Of a DNA stretch of 64,000 nucleotides, positions 51,877 through 61,026 are shown in pieces. The position numbers and the translations under genes were made by a program. The notes beneath the pieces were generated by a model. That model had not been told where the DNA came from and searched no databases. It was given only the letters and a program-made list of their open reading frames with translations. Every line of letters begins with the position of its first letter. The stretch's first letter is position 1. This DNA comes from Polynucleobacter sp. JS-Mosq-20-D10 (GTDB lineage Bacteria; Pseudomonadota; Gammaproteobacteria; Burkholderiales; Burkholderiaceae): the NCBI RefSeq assembly GCF_018687755.1, contig NZ_CP061305.1:433099-497098 (forward strand). Reading direction: 5' to 3'.

Positions 51877-52700
51877 GCCAATTGCTTTCGAATAATCAAG
51901 CTGATGTAGTCGGCAAGTAATACGAGGCCTAAAAAAACCACCAAGATAGTTGAAACTTCTCCGCCATTGAGCATTTTCATGGACTGATCCATTAGCTGAC
52001 CTAAGCCACCTGCACCAACAAAACCCATCACCACAGAGGCTCTCACGGCACACTCCCAGCGATAGACTGTATAAGATGCAAGCTCTTGCGCTGAACTGGG
52101 CAATAAGCCATATAGAAATGCCGCAATGCGATTACTGCCAGACAAGATGAGGGCGCGAGCAGGAAGCGTGTTACCAGACTCTAAAATTTCTGAGTAGACT
52201 TTGGCGAGCATGCCACCATAAGTAATGGCGATGGCTAAAACACCTGCGATAGCACCTAGGCCAAATACTCTCACCAATAGGAGCGCCCACACAATCTCTG
52301 GAATGCCCCGCAGTACTAGCATGAGGGAGCGCGCAAGAAACCGAATGGATTGAGCAAACTGATGATCAGATGTAGGGCCAATTCTTGAAATCGAGAGGCT
52401 ATAAGAAATGATGAGGCCAAGCGGTACTGCAATCACCATCGCCAAGGCAATTCCGGCGGTAGCCATGGCTAAAGTCTCTACAGTAGCTTTGATTATGAGA
52501 GCTAAAAATGTTGCTTCAATATTGGGTGGAAAAAACTGTACTAAAAAATCACCCATGACTTGAATATTATTTGGGTCGATTAAAAGCTTGGGCTCAAATT
52601 GAGCGAGCTGCAGCATAGGCCAAAGAATAGCGATGGCAAGCAGAAGACCTATGAAGCGATAGGGTGTTGCGGGATCTCTGGAGATAACAGATTTTTGCAT
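51873..52700 (-). CDS. PhnE-like ABC transporter permease 1
   Basis: The permease (275 aa) has about six transmembrane helices and the coupling motif in YGLLPSSAQELASYTVYRWECAVRASVVMGFVGAGGLG. It is a paralogue of the next gene, so the channel is probably a heterodimer. Its ATG shares one base with the ATPase stop codon (TAATG), so the genes are translationally coupled. Confidence 0.88.
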   Translation of the reverse strand: MQKSVISRDPATPYRFIGLLLAIAILWPMLQLAQFEPKLLIDPNNIQVMGDFLVQFFPPNIEATFLALIIKATVETLAMATAGIALAMVIAVPLGLIISYSLSISRIGPTSDHQFAQSIRFLARSLMLVLRGIPEIVWALLLVRVFGLGAIAGVLAIAITYGGMLAKVYSEILESGNTLPARALILSGSNRIAAFLYGLLPSSAQELASYTVYRWECAVRASVVMGFVGAGGLGQLMDQSMKMLNGGEVSTILVVFLGLVLLADYISLIIRKQLA

Positions 52701-53479
52701 TATGAGGCAGTACTACTGGCTTGAATAGGAAGTCCTCCAAGCTCTGATGCATACAACTCTCGTAAGATAGGTTCGCTGACCTCGCTTGAGGGTAGATCAA
52801 AAATCATTTGACCATCCCGAATACCAATGATGCGTGGAAACCACCGTAGGGCAATGTCAACTGCATGCAGGCTGGCGACAAGGGTGGCGTTTCGCTTTTT
52901 TGCCTCTTCAATCAGTACGCTAATCGTCAGGTCTGAGAGAACTGGATCCATTGCAGATACTGGTTCATCAGCCAAGATGAGCTGGGGTGCTTGATACATT
53001 ACTCTGGCGACCCCGACTCGCTGTAGCTGACCACCTGAAAGACAGTCGCAACGATCAAATAGCTTATCAGTCAAATCTAGACGTTCCAAACACGATTGCG
53101 GACCGGCAATGTCTACTGGGTATACCAATGACAGAATGGATTTCCAGAGAGGCCACTGTCCCAGTCGACCTGCCAAAATGGCAGTGATTACTCTTTGTCT
53201 TAATGGAATTGGGGGTGCTTGATGCACTAAGCCAATCTTTGAGCGTAAGCGCTTGAGTGATGACTTAGAGAGTTTCCAGGGATTTTCTCCAAGTACCACA
53301 GCGGTTCCAAGTGAGGGCTTTAGGGCAGTGGCTAAGATATTTAAGAGTGTTGTCTTGCCAGAGCCCGATGGGCCAATCACAGCAATGCATTCGCCAGCCT
53401 GAGCCACTAATGAAATTTGACTGAGTGCTGGCGTTCCATTGCTGTGCTCAAAGCTCAGCTGCTGTAAGGAAAATCCCAC
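52700..53479 (-). CDS. PhnC-like ABC transporter ATPase
   Basis: The 259-residue ATPase has Walker [11 protein letters not shown], the signature [14 protein letters not shown] and Walker B LILADEP with the H-loop in ASLHAVD. It groups by eye with PhnC-type importer ATPases. It is 4 bp downstream of the binding-protein gene and overlaps permease 1 by one base. Confidence 0.9.
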   Translation of the reverse strand: MGFSLQQLSFEHSNGTPALSQISLVAQAGECIAVIGPSGSGKTTLLNILATALKPSLGTAVVLGENPWKLSKSSLKRLRSKIGLVHQAPPIPLRQRVITAILAGRLGQWPLWKSILSLVYPVDIAGPQSCLERLDLTDKLFDRCDCLSGGQLQRVGVARVMYQAPQLILADEPVSAMDPVLSDLTISVLIEEAKKRNATLVASLHAVDIALRWFPRIIGIRDGQMIFDLPSSEVSEPILRELYASELGGLPIQASSTAS

Positions 53480-53483
53480 GAGA

Positions 53484-54365
53484 CTACTTAATCAACCCAG
53501 CAGAGCGAGCTGCTTTTTCGATGTCGTCGTAGTTCGACGACTTAGTCGTGGCGTATTTACTTGCACGCTGAAGATCCATGATTTCTTTTTGGTTAGGATT
53601 ATTAGCGTCTAGCTTTAAAAAAGCCTCGGTAATTTTCTTTACCATCACTGGGTCAAGATCTCCGCGAACAGTCCAGTTGTAATCAAAGTAGGTCGGTGTT
53701 GTAGAGAGTACTTTTGACTTCAGTGCATTAGGATTTTTTGCCTCATTGAGCTTTACCCAAACCGAGGCATTTAGAGCGCCAACATCTGCCTTACCACTTG
53801 CTACAAAGGCGACAGTCGCATCATGCGCACCAGAAAAAGCAATATTTTTAAAATCCTTATCTGGATTGATGCCAGCTTGCATCAAGAAATAGCGCGGCAT
53901 GAGGTGTCCGGATGTTGAGGATGGTGAGCCAAATGCAATCGTCTTGCCCTTGAGTTCGCTTAATGTCTTTAATGGACTATCAGCTGGAACAATGAAAACA
54001 CTTGTGAATTTCTCATCTTCCACTCGTTGAATAATTGGGTTAGCTGTGCCATTAGTTCTAATTTTGGTTTGTACATAAGTAAAGCCACCCAGCCAGGCCA
54101 TATCAATCTTTTTGGTTGCCAAGGCCTCCACTACCGCCGCGTAGTCAGTCACCGGCGTGAACTCCACCTTCATGCCAGTTTCTTTCGAAAGATACTCGCC
54201 TAAAGGTTTGAATTTGCGTTGCAACTCTGTTGGCGCTTCATCTGGAATTGCGGATATGCGCAACACCTCTTGCGCTAGGGCGGGAGTGCTTGCGCTAGCG
54301 GCAATGCCAAAAGCAAGTAATGCTCCAATGAAGTGCTTCAGCATATTAATTTTGATTGATTTCAT
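53484..54365 (-). CDS. PhnD-like periplasmic binding protein, probable selenium oxyanion carrier
   Basis: The 293-residue precursor has a signal peptide (ending near ALA-QEV). The PhnD-type fold follows: [39 protein letters not shown], and [22 protein letters not shown], the anion-binding SSTSGH segment. Close relatives beside selD have been annotated as putative selenate-binding proteins, to my recollection. The neighbouring selD and senA genes support a selenium anion over a phosphonate, and no phn lyase genes are present. Substrate remains inferred. Confidence 0.82.
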   Translation of the reverse strand: MKSIKINMLKHFIGALLAFGIAASASTPALAQEVLRISAIPDEAPTELQRKFKPLGEYLSKETGMKVEFTPVTDYAAVVEALATKKIDMAWLGGFTYVQTKIRTNGTANPIIQRVEDEKFTSVFIVPADSPLKTLSELKGKTIAFGSPSSTSGHLMPRYFLMQAGINPDKDFKNIAFSGAHDATVAFVASGKADVGALNASVWVKLNEAKNPNALKSKVLSTTPTYFDYNWTVRGDLDPVMVKKITEAFLKLDANNPNQKEIMDLQRASKYATTKSSNYDDIEKAARSAGLIK

Positions 54366-54413
54366 AAAAATATCTTCCTATGTAAGTAATTACGAATTGA
54401 GTGGAATGTAGAT

Positions 54414-55460
54414 TTAATTAACAGACAAGCCTGTGCCAGCTACAAACTGACCAATTTTCTGAGCGCTGGCAAAGCCGCCCACATTCAGGATTGAGAGGAC
54501 TTCAGCTTCTTGTTCTGGTGCGCAAGAAATTAATAAACCACCGCTGGTTTGGGGATCGGTAAGCACATTTTGTTGCCAAAACTCGAGATTGCTTGCGAGC
54601 TGAATTTCTTTGCCGTAGCCAGCCCAATTGCGTGTAGATGCTCCGGTAAAGATATCTGCTTTGACGTGTTCAATTGCTTCTTGCACAACTGGAATGGCAT
54701 CCCAGTGGATCTGCGCCATTAAATTGGAGCCTCTCGCCATCTCTAGCAAATGCCCTGCTAAGCCAAAGCCCGTGACATCGGTTAAAGCATGTACGCCATT
54801 TAGCTGGGAGAGTGCAACACCAGGCTTATTTAGCTTAGTAGTGAGGGCAATCATCTCTTTGTAGCCTGCATCAGAGAGGACTTCTTTTTTTAGTGCCGCA
54901 GAAAGAATACCCACGCCCAAAGGCTTACTGAGGATGATGCTGTCGCCTGCTTGAGCACCACTGTTACGTTTCAATTTTTTTGGATCAACTATTCCAATAG
55001 CAACGAGGCCATAAATTGGCTCAACAGTATCGATCGAGTGACCACCGGCAATCATGATGCCCGCATCATTACAGACGGATTCGCCACCAGCAGTCACTTG
55101 CTGGATAACTTCTAAAGGTAATACCTGAATTGGCATGCCTAGTAGGGCCAGCGCAAACAGGGGCTGAGCACCCATTGCGTAAATGTCAGAAATTGCATTA
55201 GTTGCAGCAATACGGCCAAACTCAAATGGATCATCTACGATTGGCATAAAGAAATCAGTCGTAGCAACAATCGCCTGATTTTCATTAATTTGATAAACGG
55301 CAGCGTCTTCGTTGTTATCGGAACCCGCTAACAAAGCAGCGGGTAGATTGCGCATCGGAGAGGCTTTGAGGATGTCACTTAAGACGCCAGGTGCAATCTT
55401 GCAGCCACAGCCTCCACCATGAGATAGAGAGGTAAGGCGGCCGTTATAAGGTGTAGTCAT
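54414..55460 (-). CDS. selD: Selenophosphate synthetase SelD/SenC
   Basis: The enzyme makes selenophosphate from selenide and ATP. The 348-residue protein has the active-site loop GGGCGCK near residues 15-21, with Cys rather than selenocysteine at the catalytic position (C18) and Lys 21. The AIRS-type core includes ATTDFFMPIVDDPFEFGRIAATNAISDIYAMG and GGHSIDTVEPIYGLVA. In selenoneine loci this gene is called senC. It is the only selenophosphate synthetase visible here, and may also serve other selenium pathways. Confidence 0.95.
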   Translation of the reverse strand: MTTPYNGRLTSLSHGGGCGCKIAPGVLSDILKASPMRNLPAALLAGSDNNEDAAVYQINENQAIVATTDFFMPIVDDPFEFGRIAATNAISDIYAMGAQPLFALALLGMPIQVLPLEVIQQVTAGGESVCNDAGIMIAGGHSIDTVEPIYGLVAIGIVDPKKLKRNSGAQAGDSIILSKPLGVGILSAALKKEVLSDAGYKEMIALTTKLNKPGVALSQLNGVHALTDVTGFGLAGHLLEMARGSNLMAQIHWDAIPVVQEAIEHVKADIFTGASTRNWAGYGKEIQLASNLEFWQQNVLTDPQTSGGLLISCAPEQEAEVLSILNVGGFASAQKIGQFVAGTGLSVN

Positions 55461-55520
55461 AAAGAATTAGTAATTCAAATTAAAAGTGGTGGTTACCGCA
55501 ACATCAAGAGCTTACTCAAT

Positions 55521-56681
55521 TTAGAGTAAACACGTACGAAAGCCGCAAAAATGATCGCTTCTATGGGCTTGATAAAAGTTACGAAATGCCACTCTTTTTA
55601 GGCGATCGGGGGTAAACAGGCTGCCGCCCTTGAGGACCTGATAGCTGCCATCAAACCAGGGCTGTGAATAGTCGACATAGGGATCGGCGCTAAATCCAGG
55701 AAATGGGGCAAAAGTGCTGCTAGTCCATTCCCATAAGTTGGATGATTGCCAATTTCTTTGCTTTTGTGACATTAATAGACTAAGTTCATGTTCGTTAGGC
55801 AAACGCACTTGATGGCATTCACAAAAACGCTGGGCATCTAGGTGGCTGATGTGGCGCACAGCCGATGCGCGATTCAAGGGTAGCCATTCATTAAAAAATC
55901 GCTCCAACCAAGTATCTCCTTCCTGTTTCCAATGAGAGGGTGGTCCTACTGGCGTGGACTGGGCAAGATTGACTGGTGACTCCAGAAACTCCAGATAGTC
56001 GCCATTAGTGACCGGCGTACTTGCAATATTAAATGCGGGGAGGTCAATAGAGTGCGCCCACTTTTCATTATCAAAAATAAAACCGGAGCCCTGCTCGGAA
56101 CCAGCTTGTATCGTAGATTTTGGAAAATGAATCCAGTCTCGTGCTTTAGCCTCTAACTTACTCGTGCTAGTGAAGGCAGCAAAGGGAGCAAAAGGCATAG
56201 AGCGCCCCATGGTCTGCCACATATAGGCAAATGCCTCATTGTGCATATCCTGATGAAAGATCGCTAGCTGGATAAAGTAGGCGGCTTTATTATCAATTGG
56301 TGCGCGCAGTAAGTCTTGGGTGCTTCCAATGACTCTGTGGTTATATTCCAGTAGCTTATCTAGAGATGGCATTGGCGTGGACCAACGATCTTGATGTGCC
56401 ATCTCTGAGGAATTAAATAAGTAATCAGCGTTCTTCATGAATGATGGTTTACTCTCTTGACCATCCCGATGAACCCAGAATTCATGAAACCAGGTTAAGT
56501 GACCCAGCTCCCACAGCGGAGGATTCAGAATATTGATCTGAGGAACCATCTGATCTGCTACTGAAATATTGCTCAGAATTTGACGGGTGATGTGATTACA
56601 TTCCTCTAGCCACTGTGCCAAGGTCGACGCAGGTGGATGTGGAGCATAAAGAAGATAGTCGTTGCTTAAGGATTCAGACAT
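55521..56681 (-). CDS. senA: Selenoneine synthase SenA (EgtB-related)
   Basis: SenA is an iron enzyme that joins hercynine to the selenosugar. The 386-residue protein has a DinB-like N-domain with H61 in LGHLTWFHEFW and the HxxxHxE motif HQDMHNE (H143, H147, E149), matching the EgtB iron-ligand pattern. The formylglycine-generating-enzyme-like C-domain has VRLPNEHEL, NLWEWTSSTFAPFPGF, and a late FCGFRTC. I start at the ATG at 56681; an upstream TTG adds 20 residues. EgtB or OvoA is the alternative; senB and selD beside it favour SenA. Confidence 0.85.
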   Translation of the reverse strand: MSESLSNDYLLYAPHPPASTLAQWLEECNHITRQILSNISVADQMVPQINILNPPLWELGHLTWFHEFWVHRDGQESKPSFMKNADYLFNSSEMAHQDRWSTPMPSLDKLLEYNHRVIGSTQDLLRAPIDNKAAYFIQLAIFHQDMHNEAFAYMWQTMGRSMPFAPFAAFTSTSKLEAKARDWIHFPKSTIQAGSEQGSGFIFDNEKWAHSIDLPAFNIASTPVTNGDYLEFLESPVNLAQSTPVGPPSHWKQEGDTWLERFFNEWLPLNRASAVRHISHLDAQRFCECHQVRLPNEHELSLLMSQKQRNWQSSNLWEWTSSTFAPFPGFSADPYVDYSQPWFDGSYQVLKGGSLFTPDRLKRVAFRNFYQAHRSDHFCGFRTCLL

Positions 56682-56819
56682 ACAGTATTTTGGGGAAAAT
56701 CTTCTGTTGAGACGAATGATTGCAGTATAGAAGACCACCAATAAGACTTCAGCAAGTCAGCTAAGGACACAAATTTACAGACTCTTTTTGTGCAAATAGT
56801 TCCCTTGCTTGGTCAAATA

Positions 56820-58337
56820 CTAGATATTTTTTGATTTGCGTTTTGGCGTCAGAATGATTTGAGCTAGCAGAGCCAGCATAGCAGCTGGTATCGCTCCAGC
56901 AAGCATAAGTGCGTGATCGTTTACTGCAAGCCCAGCTACTATGCGATCGCCAAATCCGCCAGCACCTACCAGCGCCGCTAGGGTGCAGGTACCAACTCCA
57001 ATGACCGTTGCTGATGCTAAACCCGTCATGATGACGGGTCGAGCAAATGGAAGCTCGATTGACAATAGTAATTGCCGTTCATTGCAACCAAGAGCCAGCG
57101 CTGCTTCTTTAAGATTTGATGGAACTTCCACCAAGCTAATGTGAGTCGCATTCACAATGGGCAGCAAGCCATATAGAAATAAAGCTAACACTGCCGGCAC
57201 AGCCCCTATTTGATCGAGTAGGGCGATCAATATCGTCAGTAGTGCAAGTGAAGGTATGGTTTGCAAAATACCAGTAGCTCCTAAAATCCAAGTTGTGTAT
57301 CGGGGTCGTCGATATGTCAGAATACCCAGAGGAATTCCGACGAGCAGGGCCATCGTTGAGGAGATTGCGACTAGCAGAACATGATCACGCAGAGCGATAA
57401 AAAAATCTGGACCAAGGAGTAACTTAAAAAATCGAGAGATTTGTGAAGGATTCTGCTGATCATTTGCACCTGTATTTAAAAATACCTGCGCCACTTTTTC
57501 AAAACTAAGGCCTGACTCAGCTAGTCCATTGAGTTTGGCCATAGTGGTTTCATCTAATTTTCCCTCTAAGCTTTGTAAGGGCTTCTCATCAAAACTAGAA
57601 CGCATTAATAGGACGGCGTCGTAACGTGGAAATGCCCTCTTATCATCTTCCAATAGAACCAGATCCTTTTGCGCAATCGCTGCATCAGTGGAGTAGGCAT
57701 CCATAATATCGACATCGCCTCGTGTCAGAGCATCGTAGGCCAAACCATGCTCTAGCACTTTCCCTGGATTCATGGTTAAACCATAATTTTTAACCAGTGC
57801 AGACCAGCCATCAGCCCGAGTCTTAAATTCTGGAGATAAGGCAATCCGCAGGGTAGATTGCTGCTCAGTATTGAGGTTTGCAATATCGCTAATACGCTTC
57901 AGGCCTAAGGCTCTTGCTTGCTCTGCCCTCATGGCAAGTGCATAGGTGTTATTAAACCCAAGTGGTATCGCTACTTTTAAGCCCTTAGGCTTAAGCCAGG
58001 CATTGAGCTCACTCAGTGATGCTTGGGTTTCTGGACGTTTTAGTATTTCTCGAAGTATGGTGCCGGTATATTCTGGGTAAACATCAATCTGACCTGTGGT
58101 GAGTGCTTGAATGACAATCGCAGTGTTGCCAAGGCCTTGCCGATGAATAGCTTGGACGCCAGCATTGAGTAATGTTTGATTGACTAGCTCCCCCAGTACG
58201 TAGCTTTCTGTAAAACGCTTTGAGCCAACCACGTTATTTTTTTTCATAGGCTGCGCCAGTACGGAGCAGCTGATAGCTACCCCCATACATAAGCAGAGCT
58301 TCATCCACAAAAGAAAAATATCTTTGCTGAAATACAA
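56820..58337 (-). CDS. EgtU/OpuBC-like fused binding protein and permease
   Basis: The 505-residue protein has a signal-like N-terminus. A quaternary-amine binding domain follows (residues about 35-290; VGSKRFTESYVLGELVNQTL, QIDVYPEYTGTIL, DIMDAYSTD), then a C-terminal permease (about 305-500; LPIVNATHISLVEVPSNLKEAALALG is the coupling motif). It belongs to the glycine-betaine/ergothioneine (OpuBC/EgtU) group. The order is binding domain then permease, the reverse of EgtU as I recall it. No ATPase gene is adjacent. The start is TTG at 58337 or ATG at 58304. Substrate could be selenoneine, ergothioneine, hercynine or betaine. Confidence 0.78.
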   Translation of the reverse strand: MYFSKDIFLLWMKLCLCMGVAISCSVLAQPMKKNNVVGSKRFTESYVLGELVNQTLLNAGVQAIHRQGLGNTAIVIQALTTGQIDVYPEYTGTILREILKRPETQASLSELNAWLKPKGLKVAIPLGFNNTYALAMRAEQARALGLKRISDIANLNTEQQSTLRIALSPEFKTRADGWSALVKNYGLTMNPGKVLEHGLAYDALTRGDVDIMDAYSTDAAIAQKDLVLLEDDKRAFPRYDAVLLMRSSFDEKPLQSLEGKLDETTMAKLNGLAESGLSFEKVAQVFLNTGANDQQNPSQISRFFKLLLGPDFFIALRDHVLLVAISSTMALLVGIPLGILTYRRPRYTTWILGATGILQTIPSLALLTILIALLDQIGAVPAVLALFLYGLLPIVNATHISLVEVPSNLKEAALALGCNERQLLLSIELPFARPVIMTGLASATVIGVGTCTLAALVGAGGFGDRIVAGLAVNDHALMLAGAIPAAMLALLAQIILTPKRKSKNI

Positions 58338-58339
58338 GT

Positions 58340-58351
58340 GAGGTTAACCTC
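58340..58351. promoter_or_regulatory. 12-bp palindrome upstream of the transporter fusion gene
   Basis: GAGGTTAACCTC is a perfect palindrome in the divergent interval between the EgtU-like gene and the PAS gene, 3 bp upstream of the possible TTG start at 58337. It could be an operator; its left arm could also act as ribosome-binding site. Confidence 0.35.
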
Positions 58352-58506
58352 GTTCATTACGCAAGATCCCATCATAAAAGCCTTTGGCTAATTTTGCCTA
58401 GCTAGCTAGACTTCAGTCTTCGACTTTTACGCGGTAATCGTGATCTAGTGTTCAGTTATGCTACCTTAGGGTGTCATTTACTGTTACATTAGTATTGATG
58501 CAACTT

Positions 58507-58522
58507 AATAGCAAAGGCTATT
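58507..58522 (+). promoter_or_regulatory. Hairpin over the PAS gene ribosome-binding site
   Basis: AATAGC-AAAG-GCTATT forms a perfect 6-bp stem and includes the AAGG that is the only Shine-Dalgarno candidate for the ATG at 58526. Translation could be modulated by this fold. Confidence 0.3.
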
Positions 58523-58525
58523 TAT

Positions 58526-58951
58526 ATGTCAGTCACTTTAGATTTCAAAACACTCGTCACACAGCTTGGTGAGGCAGTCATTATTTCTGACCGAGAAGAA
58601 AATATCTTGTTTTGGAATGCATCTGCCGAGCGTATTTTTGGATTCACCCCAGATGAAGCCCTGGGTAAAACGCTCAGCATCATCACGCCTGAGCGCTTTA
58701 GAGAGCGTCACTCGAAAGGTTACTTCCATACCATTCAGACTGGACAAACTAAGTATGGACATACTTTATTGAGAGTTCCCGCAGTTCATAAGGATGGACG
58801 CTCTATTTCAATTGCATTCTCGGTAAGTATGTTGTTTGATGAGCAACAGCAAGCGATTGCAATAGCCGCAATCATTCGAGATGAAACGGAGCGGTTTCAG
58901 GAGGAGCGGCAATTAAAGGCAAAGTTAGCAGCTTATGAGAGTAGTGATTAA
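58526..58951 (+). CDS. Single PAS-domain protein
   Basis: The 141-residue protein is essentially one PAS domain: LGEAVIISDREENILFWNASAERIFGFTPDEALGK, then HKDGRSISIAFSVSMLFDEQ and AIAAIIRDETERFQEER. There is no output domain, so it acts through a partner or as a sensor. It is divergent from the selenoneine cluster. Ligand or cofactor cannot be told from sequence. Confidence 0.88.
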   Translation: MSVTLDFKTLVTQLGEAVIISDREENILFWNASAERIFGFTPDEALGKTLSIITPERFRERHSKGYFHTIQTGQTKYGHTLLRVPAVHKDGRSISIAFSVSMLFDEQQQAIAIAAIIRDETERFQEERQLKAKLAAYESSD

Positions 58952-59110
58952 GTTGCCAGTCATAACTTGTATATTTCTTAGCAACGTCGACATCTACGTG
59001 GGAGCTGGCGGAGTAATTTTTTTCTTAGCTAAAGGCAGAATTTAAAATTTCGTTGAAATTAATGAATTCTGGGCATACAGTTATTCACTAACTACTTTTT
59101 TGGCATCCCA

Positions 59111-59971
59111 ATGTCTTTGGTCCAATTTTATCCTAATGTAATTGATTCAAGCTCTGATCTAGTAAAGCTAGAGTCTTTGAGTTGTATACATAAGCAGGAC
59201 TTTGAAGGCAATCAAATAATCTGGAGAGTTTGGGGGCAAGGGTCACCGCTTGTTCTCTTACATGGAGGCTCTGGAAGTTGGAATCATTGGTGTAGGAATA
59301 TCAAAACCTTAATTGGACTGCAGAGACAAGTGTGGATTCCTGATATTCCATGTTTTGGTGATTCAGATGCTCCAGATGGAGTTGTAGATATAGATCAGGC
59401 ATCCGAAGTCCTATTAAATGCTTTTGACAAATTTTTTCCAGAGAAAAAGATTGATTTAATTGGCTTTTCAATGGGCAGTATGGGGGCTGGTTATATAGCT
59501 AAAAAACTCCCAGAGCGCATCAATCAGTTGCTATTAGTGGCTCCTCCAGCGCTGGGAATTAGCCCTCTAGAGTCGATTGTGATTGAAGATTGGACCACAG
59601 CATCAGATACGCAATCAAGGGATCAAAGGATTCGAAATAATCTTTCATCTCTAATGCTTTGGAGTGAGGCAGCAATTACCGATTTATCCTTAGATATCCA
59701 CAGAGAAAATTTACTGAAAGATAGAATGCGTAAACGCAAAATTTATAAGACCGATTTTTTAATGGATATCCTAAAAAAACTAGAAGTCCCGTTTTATTGT
59801 ATTTTGGGTTCTCAGGACGCACTGTACCGAGGTAATTTAGAGATGGTTAAGTCGGCTCTAGTTGCCATTGAGATGAACCAATCTTTAGATTTGATTGAGG
59901 ATGCAGGGCACTGGGTCCAGTTTGAAAAGTCTACTCAATTTAATGAGATTTTAAAGCGCATCCTAGTTTAG
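59111..59971 (+). CDS. Alpha/beta-fold hydrolase
   Basis: The 286-residue protein has the alpha/beta hydrolase pattern: LHGGSGSWNHWCRN (oxyanion loop), nucleophile elbow GFSMGSMGAGYIA, a late acid in LGSQDALYRG and His in EDAGHWVQFE. All three catalytic positions are intact. Substrate is unknown. It is convergent with the LysR gene, next to a CoA-dependent catabolic cluster, so an esterase or C-C hydrolase role in that pathway is possible. Confidence 0.82.
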   Translation: MSLVQFYPNVIDSSSDLVKLESLSCIHKQDFEGNQIIWRVWGQGSPLVLLHGGSGSWNHWCRNIKTLIGLQRQVWIPDIPCFGDSDAPDGVVDIDQASEVLLNAFDKFFPEKKIDLIGFSMGSMGAGYIAKKLPERINQLLLVAPPALGISPLESIVIEDWTTASDTQSRDQRIRNNLSSLMLWSEAAITDLSLDIHRENLLKDRMRKRKIYKTDFLMDILKKLEVPFYCILGSQDALYRGNLEMVKSALVAIEMNQSLDLIEDAGHWVQFEKSTQFNEILKRILV

Positions 59972-59987
59972 AAAATCTGCAATCAAT

Positions 59988-60917
59988 CTATTGATAGATT
60001 AAAGCGGTAGTTGAAAGCAATCCTCGAAGCCATTGATGCGACTGACTGTGTTCGTAGCGCTTATGCCAATACATAGTCCAATTAAATTGTTTTGCCATAA
60101 AAGGGAGGGGTCGCAACACCAGGTCATCATTATTAAAATTAGACGCAAGGCGCTCTGAAATTACAGCGATTAAATCAGTTTTTTTCAGTATCTCAGGGAC
60201 CAGAAGCCAGTGCGGAATATTAAGAGCTACATCCCGTTTATGCCCTTGGTCGGCGAGAACGTTATCTACAAAGCGAATGTCAGTAGGGCTCATCGAGACA
60301 CGCAAATGCTTCCCTTCCAAAAATCTCTTTAAGGTTAGCTTGCCGCTTGATAGTGGGTGCCCCTTTCTTAGCACGCATACCATTCGATCAGAGATTAATA
60401 TTTTCGATCGAATGCTATTGTTGTGCTGAAGATCGGTACTGAGTGCAAGATCTAATTCATCTGATTCTAGTAATTCCACTGTTTTTTCAGGTGACACATG
60501 CAAAACATCTAAAGAGATGTGAGGTGCCAAACTCTCAAGATTATTGACTAAGCTTGGTAGAACTAGCGCTCCAATAAGATCAGACATTCTGATTGAGTAA
60601 CTTCTATTGGAAGTTGCTGGATCAAAGTGAATATCGCTAGACATTAAGCGCGTGGTCTGTTGCAGGATTTGCCCAATAGCTTGGCCAAGTTCTAGAGCTC
60701 TTAGGGTTGGCTCCATACCTTTGGAGGTTCTAATAAATAAATCATCTTTGAAAACATGCCTTAGCCGCGATAGTGCATTGCTCATTGCAGACTGGCTAAT
60801 CGACACCTTATTGGCGGCACGGGAAACGTGGCGCTCAGACATTAGGGCGTCAAAGAAAACGAGCAAATTGAGATCTATTGATCTGAGGTTGATGGGGGCT
60901 TTGATGATCTGTACCAC
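59988..60917 (-). CDS. LysR-family transcriptional regulator
   Basis: The 309-residue protein has the LysR helix-turn-helix (LLVFFDALMSERHVSRAANKVSISQSAMSNALSRLRHVFKDDLFIRTSKGMEPT) and a two-lobed effector domain. NodD/PcpR-like features (FIRTSKGMEPT) are visible. The GTG start at 60917 is 109 bp from the divergent dehalogenase-like gene, the classical arrangement for a LysR activator of the neighbouring operon. Confidence 0.92.
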   Translation of the reverse strand: MVQIIKAPINLRSIDLNLLVFFDALMSERHVSRAANKVSISQSAMSNALSRLRHVFKDDLFIRTSKGMEPTLRALELGQAIGQILQQTTRLMSSDIHFDPATSNRSYSIRMSDLIGALVLPSLVNNLESLAPHISLDVLHVSPEKTVELLESDELDLALSTDLQHNNSIRSKILISDRMVCVLRKGHPLSSGKLTLKRFLEGKHLRVSMSPTDIRFVDNVLADQGHKRDVALNIPHWLLVPEILKKTDLIAVISERLASNFNNDDLVLRPLPFMAKQFNWTMYWHKRYEHSQSHQWLRGLLSTTALIYQ

Positions 60918-60943
60918 TATTATCTAAATCAATACTATTATCT
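60916..60943. promoter_or_regulatory. Direct repeat in the LysR control region
   Basis: ACTATTATCT occurs at 60916-60925 and 60934-60943, 18 bp apart, in the divergent promoter interval. The AT-rich pair may be a binding site for the LysR regulator. Confidence 0.35.
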
Positions 60944-61026
60944 TAATTATTCATTTGACTGATTATATTCTGAAAGACAAAATACAAGCCATGCTTTTAA
61001 TTTATTTATTAGTTAAGGAGTGGTAA

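Noticed and set aside
51876..52053. Longer N-terminus for permease 2
   Set aside because: The extra 59 residues are a shadow of the upstream permease; the ATGA overlap start is standard and matches the family length.
54414..55460. Selenocysteine codon in selD
   Set aside because: The catalytic position is a normal Cys codon and there is no in-frame TGA at the active site.
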